The notes under the pieces were generated by a model. The model was given only the letters and a program-made list of their open reading frames with translations, ran no database searches and was not told where the DNA came from. A DNA stretch of 64,000 nucleotides from Augochlora pura (lineage: Eukaryota > Arthropoda > Insecta > Hymenoptera > Halictidae), in the NCBI RefSeq assembly GCF_028453695.1, contig NC_135773.1, positions 15,128,001 to 15,192,000 on the forward strand, written 5' to 3'. This document shows positions 11,961-24,204 of this stretch, one piece after another. How positions within the stretch are numbered: the stretch's first letter is position 1; each line of letters starts with the position of its first letter. A program made the position numbers and the translations under genes.

Positions 11961-14384
11961 CACGTGTATGTTCTAAATATGATTCCTCGAATCTACCCGA
12001 AGAAAAATTAGATAGTTATTTATGAATCGTCAATTTATATAAAAGTAACAAATTTTCCAATGCAGCAATTGAAAGAAAGTTATTTGTAAAAATTATTATG
12101 GAAGGAATCGATCACTACACTATTGAAAAACGCTATATTCTATCACTTTCATTCGAATCAACTATTTTCCGAGTCAATTCCCGTACAATTAGATTCTTCT
12201 CTAAGTAAAAAAAAAAAATAATTCTACTTTAATTTACCTACCGTAGATACTGTGAGATATTTTCTATTTCGAGAGAGCGCCTTAAATTGCTAATTACTCT
12301 TTGGATGCTTATGTAAATTCTTATTTTCAAGGTCTATTTACTATGACAAGGAACATTACTCTTCTATTTCGGTGAAACTCCGCGAACTTGGTAGATTTGC
12401 AAAACGAGAGACACCTATTCTTTCTCATCGATCGAAGTTGAAATTTCAAGAGTAAATCCATTACTTGAAAGCTGTAGATTTTTCTATTAAATAATGATCG
12501 GAGAAACGATGTTCCATGTTTTGAACGAAATTGTCCCTCGATACAAATAAACGGGTGACCCATGCTTGTTTCATTTTGATGGGAATCTCGAAAGTTTCAT
12601 GAAAATCGAAGCACATGGAACAGGCGGATAACGTTGCCTGTGAGACATTCATTAAGTAGACATTATACAACTTTACGACTTGCAGAACTTTAATGCAGAT
12701 CACCGAAGTTTTTAGTCTACTTTTAATTAAACGAAACTTTTAATAAAAGGAGCACGGTCTTCGGTGACTTATGTTCTTCTACGCAAGCTCGCGGGTATGA
12801 TTTTTCTTTTTTTGTTCCCGCGATTTTGTTCGCTTTACTCCAAGGTTTGATCGTATTACTTGAGAATAGTTCACTGCCTGGAATCAGCGATTTATAAACG
12901 CGTTACAGCGTTCGGTGATATGCTAATCCGTTCATTGTACCAGATTGTCCACGGGAAAACGCGAATACGCACGCGATATCGTTCCGTAAGGAAAAGGAGA
13001 CGTTATATAAACGCGGGCCTGAAGCAAACCCGCAAAGAAGGTCGAATACACCATACGTTTACATGAACTTTTTACAGTGCCATTCTATCCACTTGTGAAA
13101 TGATATTCTAGATATAAACGCAATACGTATGCTCGCGTGCGTGCAGGAGACCAGAAAGAAGGGAACCAAGTGTTATTTATATCTATGATGGTATCGGGCG
13201 GAATATACAGCACGTTGAATTATAGAAGCCGGAATAATTTAGTAGAATGTTTATTAAACGCATTATCATTGTCTTCCGACATCGGTAATTATCAGACCGC
13301 AAATTTTATGCATTCGTGGCAAAAGTTGTGTACGCCAAATGGAAAAATAAAAAGACGATGGTAGAATCTATGGACATTGTTGCATTATTTTCAAATTGTT
13401 ATAATTATTAATGCTTGACTGTTGGAACACGGACCCATTTGGACTCAGAGTATATATTGTTATTTGACTGTTTAGTTCCGAACAATTAATTGACAGGTTT
13501 CTATATTTCGTTAAGAAATCCAGGAAAACAATCATATTTGAAAGGATTGTCTTAAATAAAACGATGACAAAAATTTACGAATATTAGAAATGATTTAAGC
13601 ATGTCCATTTATAATCTTGTTAATATGATTCGCAGTTTTTTGTATTGAAAGAGAAAATGCTATTTCACCTAGCTTGTATTTTGTACAATGAATTATTTAG
13701 GCAATTTTTATATTGCATAATGTTCGACAGTTTACTTACTGTAAACCGCTGTAATGCTTTAAATGCTCTAAATAATTAAAAGTTGAAACTAATCTATTAA
13801 TATGATTTTGAATATTGTACGGATATTGTCCACGATCGTTTTGTTTTGTGATTGTAGTTCAGCATAAAACAATAATAATGAAACTATTATTCTATATAAT
13901 ACATCACTGCGAGTAAAATATTTCACTAAATCGTCAATAATATATATTTACTAATACAGTTGACAATGTAATGTATATTAGACCGGTAAGAAATTAACGT
14001 CATTTGTCGTATTTTCAAATTCTGCCGCTTAGCTTTGATAATTATTAAAATATATCAAGCAATAATTGACTTGATTCCGTACGTTTCATATTAGTTTGTA
14101 GCGCATATGTCACTCAAAGTGTCTGTTAGATTGTGATTGCTTCAGACTCTTGCTCTGAGGAAGCAAATACGTATAATTTTCTTATATCGCTATAAATTAA
14201 GCCATATGTCTCGGGGAACGAGTCCTAATACAGTAACCATGCATTTGGACAAGACGCCGTGATTAACAACACGGGATAACGGTTCTAAAAATTTCGTCAT
14301 TTATCATTTTTGTCAATTTATCAACGTTGACAACGACTAATTGAAGGCATTGGTGTAAGTCACGCAACTGCTATTGAGAGAGCT
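11961..14384. other. Noncoding DNA without recognised features
   Basis: Includes a mixed-composition patch at 12320-12720 with overlapping minus-strand frames (78 and 80 codons) that match no family. No splice-supported exon. Confidence 0.45.
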
Positions 14385-15087
14385 AATGCCGGGTCCACGC
14401 TGCTGTCTACAAACAGCACGCGAGCGGTTCGCGAGCGACTCGCGTAAGCTATGCTCGCTAGCAAAGGACAACACTTTTGCGAGCAGCGAACACCCCAGCC
14501 AACACTGTTCGCTCGGAAAGCGGTATAGGCCTCGCGCGACAAGAAGACACTTCTGTGTCAAAATTCCCCCTCTACTAGCTGCGACAGCGGGGCAGCTAGT
14601 AAGAGGGGGGCTATATATGTATAACGCCAAAGGTGCCTTCTTGTCACGTGAGGACTATACATCAAAGAAACTGCTCGCGAGCTCGGACCGTGTATGAACG
14701 CGTTTGTAACAATTTAACGCGTTTGTAATGCCGAGTCCACACTGGAGAGAATAATTCGCGAGCACCTCGCGAGCTGCCGTAGACAATTCTTGAGCTGTTC
14801 ACCGACGGAAGTATCAGCGTGTTTCGCATCGAAGCTCCAGAATTGCTTCAAACTGCTCGCGAACAGTTTTAAGCTTGGTCGCTTTGAATTCATGGCCCGT
14901 TACAAACGCATTAAATTGTTACAAGCGCGTCTAAACACGCTCCAAGCTCGCAAGCAGTCTCTTTGATGTACCGCGCAAAGTGCGAACAGTGTTCGCTGAG
15001 GAGCTCGCAGCTCGTTGTTCGTAAAACTGTCCACATTACTAGCGAGCACAGCTCGCGAGCTGTTCGCGAACAGCAGCGTGGACCCTG
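14385..15087. mobile_element. Nested foldback element rich in TCGCGA palindromes
   Basis: The outer ends are inverted: GGGTCCACGCTGCTGT from 14391 and the reverse of 15085, GGGTCCACGCTGCTGT. A second inverted pair sits inside, 14697-14727 against 14898-14930 (words 'gcgtttgtaacaattta'), continuing as 'acatcaaaga' and 'gctcgcgagct'. A second left-end-like sequence (GCCGAGTCCACACTGG at about 14729) starts an inner element at 14728. Within the left arm a separate palindromic insertion (14540-14646) disrupts the symmetry. The arms are saturated with TCGCGA, GCTCGC and GAACAGC words. No convincing coding. The class is unknown. Confidence 0.75.
14540..14646. mobile_element. Small palindromic insertion inside the foldback arm
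   Basis: The ends ACAAGAAGACACTT and the reverse of AAGGTGCCTTCTTGT are inverted. Its centre has a near-perfect stem, CCCCCTCTACTAGCTGC against GCAGCTAGTAAGAGGGGG, around a short loop (about 14566-14608). The region is absent from the opposite arm of the host foldback, supporting later insertion. Confidence 0.62.
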
Positions 15088-15969
15088 TATAACTAACTGC
15101 GAATTCAAATCAATCGAGCTTGGAACTGTTCGCGAGCATTTTGCTATCTTTTCACGAGCTTCGATGTGAACATTCTGATGTTCTCTTCGGCAAATAGCTC
15201 GCGAACTGTTCTCTCGAGTCTAGGACTTGTCATAAGAGAGACAAACAAGTTTGAAAAATAGTTTAAAAGCCGAGAGTAACTTCTTACTATTCTAATTAAA
15301 TCTAGTAATGTTATTTAAATGCTAAGTACCCCTATGAAATATTTTTTAACAGCTTCACTAAAGAAAACTTTCACGAATTAAACCGTTTAACCCATCGCCT
15401 TACGATTTATTTCCAAAGGAACGTGCAGAAACTAAAATATTTCTGTTTTTATTCAATAAATTGATGTAAATGTGAACACTATTTAATTTATAACGGAAAA
15501 GATTAATAAAGTAATGCTAATATTAAATAAAAAATTGAAAAATGTTCTTTTCAGTTACAATAAAATTAAGACAAAGATTCTTGACATAACTGAAATTGTT
15601 CTGAACAAAGTGTACAAACTATTCAAATTTCTTGTTAATACTGTTTATATTTTAAAAGTTCATTACAACTATTGTGACACATTTTTAAATTGAAAAAAGA
15701 TGGTAGCGGAATTTGTGAATGTCATAATAATTTTTTGTTAATGGTAGAAATTTATATGGCTTTTAAATATTTAAATATGTGCTGGACGTTGCCCGTCAAA
15801 TCGAAATTTAACATAGAAAATGTTTGCAAACGAGACTTGTCATATCCACTTAAGGACATGAATCAGGCTTTCAACCTTTCCATTTAATTATCACGCAATG
15901 TTCAAAGTACAGGTACGAGAAAATCAGAATTCTCGAAAACGCGACACTGTTTTCTCAGAAAATTTCATT

Positions 15970-16380
15970 TCACGTCTGATCGATGCACCTTTCGCCGTGA
16001 CCCAATAAAGCGAAAGGGGCGAAGAAAGGAAAGAAATCGTCGAATTTACATTCTAAGCAGCAGGATCCTATCGCGGTGTTTGCTTCGCGGCAGCGTCAAC
16101 AAGAACATCCGTCTGTATCATAACGCGGAGTTCTTCGAAATAACTTGAACCAACGCAGGCGAAATCAATAAAGCAGCCGGCGCTCGGGTCGAGCCCGTGA
16201 GGTCGGCCGAAATTTCAACGGGGAACGAAATAAAAAAGCAATCTGTCAGCAGCGCCATTCTAGATACGATGCTGCGCGGATAATTTTACGCGAAAGCCGT
16301 ACGCTTAAATTTACACGACCCAGCATCGCTCTTTTCTTCACAGTGATTCGAGATCGGTGAGAATACACAGACGACTACAG
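15970..16380. other. Small GC-rich island, candidate regulatory DNA
   Basis: It contains short inverted words 'acgatgctgcg' and 'cagcatcg' about 55 bp apart, and donor-like 'atcggtgagaa' at about 16353. No coding similarity. Confidence 0.35.
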
Positions 16381-17399
16381 CTAAGAAAAAGTAAGGAAAG
16401 TACGTATCATAAGTAAATGCACCACTTATTTCTAACTTTAGGGGCTGTTTTTTATCGTACTAACTATCATGGCTGATGAAAAAAATATCTACGAAATGTT
16501 TCTTCAAAAGCTGTGTGTTACGAGAAATTTCAAAATCGGCGTAGGCATCTAAACTCGATAAACAATGGTATGAATAATATAAAACAGACTTTTATGTTTT
16601 TAGTAATGTTGCTTAAACCAAAATCGAAAAAAATATCGTATATGTACATTTCTATAATAAAAATAATAGAAGAATATAATAAATATAATAGAAATGTACA
16701 AATATAGTTCTTTTCTTTGTTTCACTGTAGGTGTAGTCCTTTACCTTAACATTTCCTTTATATTTAAACAAAAAGCTGAACAAAATCGTATTCGTATATT
16801 TCAATATTAGAAATAACAGAAAATAGAAATGCACAACACTGATATGTTATTAAATTTCCGTTTAGATATCAGTAACAATGTAAAATTTATTTTAAGTGGA
16901 CAATTAATTACGTAGTTAGTCCCTTGTTTGAGATTCTTCTGATTAAAATGAGTCCAAACATGATGTAAATGTGAGTGAAAGTACTTTTAATGCACCGTTT
17001 TCCAAGAGCTGTAAGATAATCAACGGTTTTATTACAACTGAGATGTGTTATTGTTGAACATTTATACTGTTGATATTTCTAGATAACATAGTGAACGTTG
17101 AAATATTTAATCAAGACAAGTAAAGAGTATTACGAGAACAATAGTAAAGTACAGGCGCGTATCTATTATGGAATACGTTTTTGTACCATGTTTCATAAAT
17201 CGGTACAACGAAATAATTGAAGCACACGATATGAAACGGTATGATCTTACATATTCGATTTAACATTTTGTTTACAGCTGATTATTACATAATAGCATTT
17301 GCGCGAGTGAATCTATAAAAAACAATGTTTAAACATACGTTCATATGCTCCCTCAATTTTTGATCGCCTCAGTTATGCCACTGTTTCAAGATGGGATCA

Positions 17400-18350
17400 C
17401 AATTTAGCGGTGTTTCATAATAGGTGCTTGTACCTTCCTTTTCGTAACGCGCGTCGATGTAATGAACGTGTAGCAGCCGTCGCGTCGCGTAAGTAGCGAC
17501 GTTGAAAAAGGATGGGTAGTAGAATTGAAGGTGAGGAGGGAACGCATGAAATAATAATTGCGTTGAACAGCACGGCCGGCCGGGCCGCTCCCGGTTCTCA
17601 TTTGTTAAACAAGTCTCACATTGACGTCACGCGGCCACGCAAAGATCCGGTGGCACACGCCACGACGTCACGACGCCACGACGCCACAGATGCCCGGTGC
17701 CCCGTGAACCGACGGGAGCAATTTCGACTCCGGGGGATGGTGGAACGATGCGGCTGTTCCGGCTGCCCTCTTCTCGCACTCGCCCCAGCCCGAGTCCCGA
17801 AGGTATCGACACACATTCACCAGGGCATATTTTTCGCCGCGGCTTCTTCCTCGGGACTCGGGACGCGTCGGAGCGAAGGACGCCCGGAATCTAGGTCATT
17901 CTGTATGCATATGCGCGCAGATGCACCCGGTCCTGCACCCAAATGCCCCAATGACCCGGTTCGCGAAAGCCACCGACGACGTAGCCTCGGCACTCCGTGA
18001 CGCGCACACTCGCCGAATCAAGGTAAACCCTCTCCTCGGCCCGGACCTCCCGCCGATACACTCTCGCTATTAGCCCACTTGTCTCTTCCTTCTTTGTTGC
18101 CTGTTTACTCCGCCTCGGTCGCCATTCTTCGCGCGAACCTTTCTGCCGGAGAGGCGGGATGGAGGACCTCGGGAAATCGATCACTGTGTGCATTATAGGT
18201 ACACGGCTAATCATGACTCGCGATAGTTCTTCGAGTCTAGGCGAGCGACGATTAACAGAGCCACACGGGAAAAAAGGTCAAGAACTTTTTCGGGAACCAT
18301 TGTTTCACTTTGTAGTTCGAGATTCTAAATCCGAGATCCAAATAGCACCC
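17400..18350. other. GC-rich island, no recognisable gene
   Basis: The sequence is CpG-rich with the tandem word 'cacgacgccacgacgcca' near 17670. Open frames up to 162 codons overlap on both strands, with no protein family visible. It is a candidate promoter or untranslated exon region. Confidence 0.4.
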
Positions 18351-18913
18351 CGTTGAGAAAATTGGCATCAAAACATGGTATCGTTATGGATTTCAAGTGA
18401 CTGAATTCAATAACGAAGTTAGATCGATTGTATTACTAAAAATGTTCGCAACATAACCTCGAAATAAGATTGTTCGAGGCTAAGTTAAATTATAATGTAT
18501 TTTAGACATCGAATCTGATTTATAAGGAAAATTGTTCAGTGACTCCGGATACATTACAATTTAATTTAGTATTGCAAAATGTTGTCCAAACAATTTTGTT
18601 TTGAGATTATGTTATGAACTTTTCAATAATATAATTGATCTGATTTTGTGGATTGAAATCCATAATATTACCATCACATGCTCGAAAATAGCGTTTTTTG
18701 AGGGCATGTTTAAGAATACATTGACTCCTGTTAACATTCGGACAACTTTTAAAACACAATAACTTTCTAAAAACTGGACTACACAACTTCATTTTTTTTA
18801 AATGGCAAAGGGACCGGTCTACTATACAATTGTTAAGATACTTAGGAAAACAAAGTAAATACCCTCATTTCTCTTCTCAACTTTTCTATCGGAGATTATA
18901 CCGAAAATTTGAA

Positions 18914-19018
18914 AAATGCATTCTTTAAATTTTCGTTACAGACTCAAATAAGAAAGTTTAAAGAAGAGAGTTTAGTGAATTATTTTGCAATTCCAAGTAA
19001 TAGTAAAATTGTAACAAA
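18914..19018. repeat. Tc1-like foldback family, right-arm fragment
   Basis: The words 'aaatgcattctttaaatttt', 'cagactcaaataag' and 'ccaagtaatagtaaaatt' match the right arm at 24020-24118. It lies just upstream of the GC-rich block at 19.15 kb. Confidence 0.68.
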
Positions 19019-19145
19019 AAAATGTAAAAAAATATTCAAATTATTCTTTCCAATTTTAAAAAAGTTGTTACGCTTCAAAATGTGTCCGAATATTAATGAG
19101 AGTTGGTGCGTCGTATCGTTTGCCTCGTTTGGTGAAAATTAGATC

Positions 19146-19909
19146 ACGACTGCTTTAACGAAGAAAGGTTGTAAAGCCAATCTCCGGAGAATCCGTTTAT
19201 TTACACTTTGTACAGAAGTGGTCTTAGCTACAAAGGGACTCGGCTGCAATTGTAGCTAAGATGGATGATGAACGACTCGATCGCTTCGGTCGTTCTGGTA
19301 TGTATCGTTGCCACAACTTGGCGAGACGGTTGCTTGATTTACTAAACTCACTGCACTGGATGCAAAAACGATTCTAAACTTGCTGCACTCAGTGCAAAGA
19401 CGATTCTGCTGTTTAGCAGTCGCGCAAGCTTCAAGGAAAGCTTTCTCGCAGGGAAAATTTCAAAAAGGTGAAAAAAGCCAAAGTAGGGATCGGAAGAAAT
19501 TCTGTGGTAGGGAGTGGTTTAGCAGCGTTTTATAGGGATTTCCACCAGGTCTGTTAGGTCTGTACCGTAAAACAACCGGTCGTGAAACGGTCGCGAGCCT
19601 GCTTTGGGCCTTTATGCCTCTGTCCGCGGAGCCCTGTGGTAATCCCCGGGGGTTATGATGCCAGCGTTCGCTATTGAGACCGAGAACAAGAGATTTTAAA
19701 CCGATTACCATGCGTCGCGCGAAATATTAAAATTACTTGATGGTTCGGTTCCTCAAAAATAGCCTTTTATCATCATAAACTGTAAATTGGCTCTCCTTGT
19801 TCGAAGATCGTCCTTGGGGGTCTATGCCCAGGACGGAACAAGAATCACTCTATATAAGAATAGAATAGTTTCTGAAAATATACTTGACCTTTTTCTTTTG
19901 TACGACTGC
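19146..19909. other. GC-rich block between 8-bp direct repeats, unclassified
   Basis: The word ACGACTGC occurs at 19146-19153 and 19902-19909 and brackets about 750 bp that is clearly richer in G+C than both flanks. Inside are a 'tatataagaatag' TATA-like motif at about 19850 and no open frame above 83 codons. It could be a solo LTR, a nonautonomous element, or a promoter/CpG island. I tested TG..CA ends and found no matching 5-bp duplication, so the LTR option is unproven. Confidence 0.4.
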
Positions 19910-21040
19910 GTTTACTAACGTTCTACAGCAACGCATAGTAAGGTCAAATTGTCATATTGTGTAACAATCAAACAACTTTTAATAGAAGTAAGAAACAATA
20001 ATACTATTTTTACTTATGTTGAAACTATAATAATGCAGAATAAGGGAAAAAGAGAAGCGTAGTCAAGACTCCCATATCCGAATATTTATTTTTATAATAT
20101 ATTCGGGTATCCAAACATTCTATTGCCTAGTCATTGTATTGGGAAATATGATTTGAAATAAACGAATAATTATTTAGATAGATAAGCGCCTAATAGAGGA
20201 CTTGAATGAAATTTTTAAATAATAAAATGTTTTGGTATCAAGATATTACAAAAATAAAGTTTCAGATGAGAGAGTCTCTACTATAGACTAATATAATGAT
20301 TTTTCAATCTCGAAAATCCATATCAAACTTGAAATATTACAACTAGAACATCTCGATTTCCACTTTTTTACTTTTGCAAAGTCCTGAAATGGTAGCTGAA
20401 TTTTTCAACCGGATTTCACGATAAAAATATCCAGCGGTACGTAATATAAATCCAAACTATGTTGGATTACTTCAAGTCTAACGCAAATGTTCATGGTTAA
20501 ATTATATTCGCACTACGTTCTCTCTATTTTTCTCTCGTTCAACAACCTACCAGCTTCATCGTAAAAAAAATAACATCGCTTCATCTGGTTGCTATCAAAA
20601 GTTCTTCGTTTTCGACAGAATTTTGTCATCTCAACCTACTGTGCGGCGGCGCGAGGCATTGCAGATGCTTTACGTCACAGATCTGCTTTTGCAATCTCGA
20701 ATATAATCGATATATTATAACGATACATCGCTATCTTATGGTACAATTTTATTCCGTAGTTACGTTGATCAACTCTTTTCTGTCGCTAATAAAATTGTTA
20801 CACGGATAAGAAATTAGTATTTATCGTGCGTCTGCTAGACTTACAAAACTCAGTGATTTTCAATAACCATCCCTTGTTGCTCTGGTTTCGAACACTACTC
20901 GGAGTCACTAATATTTCAATTATTATATTTAGGATGTATTTATTCTATACAAGCAGACACCGAACCTTAGAATGAGTTCTTCCAAACTTTTTATATACAG
21001 AACTGAAATCTTCAAAATCAGAATTCTATAACAGTTTTAA

Positions 21041-21148
21041 TTAATTTGTTGAATATCGTGCTTTTAATTGAAGTTTCAATTCTTTCCAACGAGCTTTTGA
21101 TTTCTGAATGCCATTTTTAAAGAAGTTCTGATCGCTGGAGTAAATAAA
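21041..21148 (-). pseudogene. mariner-like transposase C-terminal remnant
   Basis: On the minus strand the last about 34 codons read SSDQNFFKNGIQKSKARWKE and onward. This follows the D-x-FF-x-x-GI-x-(4)-RW pattern of mariner transposase C termini (compare the C-terminal piece at 22401-22742). The sequence upstream on that strand is AT-rich and not transposase-like, and no terminal repeats could be assigned. It is a decayed fragment; confidence is moderate because only about 20 residues are diagnostic. Confidence 0.55.
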
Positions 21149-21659
21149 CTCATAAAAATGCTTATTAAAAAACAACAGCGGGAATATCCGTAAAATTAAT
21201 ACTTCCAGAAAACTCAATAAACGCAGAATTGTGATAAAATTAATATAGAATAAATAAATAATAATGTAGAATAAAATGAAGACAGAATTTTGATAGAATT
21301 CTTTTAGGCAAGATACGACGCTGGGCAATACGCTGCAAAAATTGTTGTGTCATAAACAACAATATAACGTATGCTGGAAGACAATTATTTGCATGTAATA
21401 AAAATCCGACAATTATATAAAATATATATTTATAGATATAAATTATATCTCTACAAAAATACAGATAATTTGTACATATACTGACCAAACAGTATCAAGT
21501 TAATAAAGACGTATTGATTGATCGCCGAAGATTGCAAAACATCATCGTGAATCGTCGACGACCCCTGACATATTTCCAGCATTATCACAGATACAATGAG
21601 ATTCTAATAGAGACATCAATGAACAATTAATCTTCTGTAAGTAACTTTTATATTCGTAG

Positions 21660-21955
21660 GCCGGTGGATGATCAATAGCTGTGGTGGCCATTTTACTGGT
21701 TACCAAGGATTACCGAAGCCTTTCGAAGTCCATCGATGACCTCCCAGGCTCTCCAGCGGTCATTAATGTGTACTGGAACCCTTACAGTGGCTTCCAAGAA
21801 CCACATCAATCCTCTTTCAGTGGCGTTTCAAAAACCATCGCGACCTTTTACGAGCGATCAACTGGCGCAGGTCAAAGATCACCAAAGGGTTTTAGGGGAT
21901 GATAGAAAGCGGTCAAAGGGAGCTCGCGCAGAGCACAGCCGAGGATAAACGAAAT
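21660..21955. other. Unclassified patch with short internal repetition
   Basis: Slightly GC-richer, with loosely repeated words ('ccatcgatgacc', 'ccatcgcgacc', 'gatcaactggcg', 'gatcaccaaagg'). Two + strand frames of about 70 codons have no family match. Confidence 0.3.
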
Positions 21956-22400
21956 AACGAAAGTATTTAAACGTGGCTAATATGTTGTAAAATGATCGTG
22001 GCGCAAATTGGGAGGGTAAGTTGACCGAAGTTGGCTGATTGAAGGTGATCTTGCGAGGAGATTAGAAAACCCAGCAGTTCTACAAAGAGTAGCCCAACTG
22101 TTCTCGAACGTGAAACTAAAATGTGAAACCTTACTTTTAACTGGATTATAATTTCTGTCCGTTTATAGTCGCAACAGCGCAGTGCTATTGCATTTAAGAA
22201 TTTGCAACAGATATGAATAGACGATATTTAACGCGCTCGTCGTCTAGCGTGAATCGGTCGAGTTTCTTACCGGGCCCAAATCCCATAGTCGAAACGCGTA
22301 TGATAGAGTTATATTTTATATATTGGGAGTACAAATTGGTTCAGTCCGGTTTTTTGTGGTGGAAAATGCATTTATTTCGAGAACAAAATGAATTAACAGA

Positions 22401-22742
22401 TTAATCAAAGTATTGTCCATCGCTGTTTACTACTTTTTCCCACCTCTCAGGCAATTTTCGAATTCCATCTCGAAAAAATATCTCGTCTTTTGAGGCGATC
22501 CGAGTTACAAGCCAATTTTCGATTTTTGCGAAAAAAGTGAATCTGTGACCTGCCAAATCGTGCTGCATCTGTAGGAACAACCAGTGATCAGAAGGAGCAA
22601 TGCCCGGCGAGCACGGCGGGTGCGGTAAAATATCCCACTTGAGCGTTTTCAAATAATTTTTCACAATTTTTGCGACATGAGGCCGAGCGTTATCATGGAG
22701 AAGAATGACTTTGTCAAGTCTCTGATCGTACCCAATTGCCAT
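22401..22742 (-). pseudogene. mariner transposase, C-terminal catalytic part (truncated)
   Basis: The piece resumes in another frame after the deletion. It has the second catalytic Asp in the HDNARPH motif and the third in the APSD motif, with exactly 34 residues between the two aspartates. This is the DD34D signature of mariner. The C terminus RKLPERWEKVVNSDGQYFD is typical and intact. The listed frame begins at an internal codon, not a real start. The first catalytic Asp and the preceding beta-strand are missing, so it is inactive. Confidence 0.93.
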
Positions 22743-23094
22743 ACGGCACCCAATTGCCTTGCTTGTGAATCATTCCTATGGATTTCAATCGTACGGAAAC
22801 TGCTTGTTGGGTAACTCCCAATGATGCTGCAAGCTCCTCTTGAGTTTCACTCGGATCTTCATCGAGTAATGCCTCTAATTGTTTGTCTTCAAATTTTTTT
22901 GGCTGCCCAGAGCGAGGCTTGTCTTTAACGCTAAAATCACCATTCTTAAAGCGTCGAAACCATTCCCTACATGATTTATCAGTTGGAGCATTATCACCAT
23001 AGATTTGAACAAGCATTCGATGTGCTTCAGCTGCACTTTTCTTCCAATTAAAGCAGAAAACTAAAATCTCCCGGAAATGCTGCTTAGTTAACAC
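22714..23094 (-). pseudogene. mariner transposase, N-terminal DNA-binding part (truncated)
   Basis: The 126-codon piece from ATG at 23094 carries the paired helix-turn-helix region that binds the terminal repeats. Visible marks are the WFRRFKNGDF motif (about residues 45-54), the DEDPSETQEELAASLGVTQQ segment of the second helix-turn-helix (about 79-98) and the linker GNWVPY (about 113-118). After that point the frame is lost: the region holding the first catalytic Asp is absent and a stop follows within ten codons. The break coincides with an 11-bp direct repeat (acccaattgcc at 22730-22740 and 22748-22758). Confidence 0.93.
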
Positions 23095-23602
23095 AAAAAA
23101 CTTGACATATTGGACAGAGTAAAAAACAGGCGTATTAAATGAACCTCAAAGCAATATAAACTGAATGTTATTGGCAGATATCTAATCTCTCAGAAACAAT
23201 TGAAATCAGTTGTTACTATGAAACAGTCATAACAGTCAGAGCTATCTTTTAAAAACGGACCGAACTAATTTGTGCTCCCAATATTAAATATATAAATTAA
23301 TGTATAATAAATAAGATAATGTGTGAAATTTTTGTAGTTTTATTTGATATATTTTATATTTGCCGGTGTTTATTTCATCAAATTCTTCTGCAAATAATGG
23401 GCTTTTCCATAAATGAAATAAATAAAATAAATAAAATCCTATTTAACTTGAATAAGAAGGACGTCACCCATATTAGACGTCCCCTCACAATAACATACTT
23501 GTCACCCAGATATGACGGGTCACGCGGTGACGAACGTGTTAAAACAATGCGGAGGTTAAGGCAATTTAACGAATGCTAAAGAAAAGACGACTCTAATTTA
23601 TA

Positions 23603-24204
23603 CAGTGGGGGACAAGATTGAGTCAACATTTCTAAAATATATATAACTTTTTTTAAAACTGTCTAGATGACTTAAATTTTTCTATAAATACTAAAGGGAT
23701 TAGTTCGTTATATAATAACTGAAATACTTTCTTCAAGTTTTACGATTACTTGAAACAAAACAAATGTAAAGAACTGTTTTCACTCCTTTATCTGAGCCTA
23801 TAATGAAAATTTAAAATATGCAGTTGCTACTTGCTGGTAACTTATATGTATGTTGAAAATATATATTTATCTAAATCGGTAGTTCTTTACATGAGTTGTA
23901 AACAATTAAAGATCTCGAAGATCGTAGATTTTTATGAATTTCAACTAAAAACGGATAACTTTTACATGTTTCAATGGCTATAACTTGTACATGCATATAA
24001 ATTAACAGGCAGTACCAAATGCATTTTTTAAATTTTCATTATAGGTTCAGATAAAAAGTAAAAAACGGCAGACTTTTATATTATTTTCTATTCTAAGTAA
24101 TAGTAAAATTACAACAAAATGTGTTTCAGACATTTAACAGTGAACTAGTTCCTCTAATAGTTATTGAAAAATTCAAGCTATTTAGACCAGTTTTTAAACA
24201 AATC
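23603..24204. mobile_element. Tc1-like foldback element, right end truncated
   Basis: The left end CAGTGGGGGACAAGATTG follows TA (23601-23602). The left arm to about 23830 is the reverse complement of 24010-24204, as shown by words such as 'gaaaatttaaaatatg' against 'ttttttaaattttcatt' and 'aactgaaatacttt' against 'atagttattgaaaaatt'. The right arm stops about 45 bp short, exactly where the MITE at 24205 begins. The CAGTGG(G/C)GGAC terminus is typical of Tc1-like elements. No transposase coding. Confidence 0.78.

Larger units (their letters stand above)
22323..23281 (-). mobile_element. mariner (DD34D Tc1/mariner) element, internally deleted
   Basis: The element is 959 bp with about 30-bp imperfect terminal inverted repeats: 5' TTGGGAGTACAAATT at 22323, and the reverse of 23281 reading TTGGGAGCACAAATT. 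It is flanked by TA on both sides (22321-22322 and 23282-23283). Full-length mariners are about 1.3 kb, so roughly 330 bp are missing. The coding strand is minus, in two out-of-frame pieces (see the two pseudogene entries). Intact termini mean it could once have been mobilised in trans; the copy cannot make active transposase. It is not related in sequence to the host exon. Confidence 0.95.

Noticed and set aside
14337..14697. Overlapping 97- and 107-codon frames on opposite strands
   Set aside because: They are the two arms and palindromes of the foldback element read in either direction.
22213..22404. 63-codon + frame overlapping the mariner end
   Set aside because: Crosses the mariner terminal repeat on the noncoding strand.
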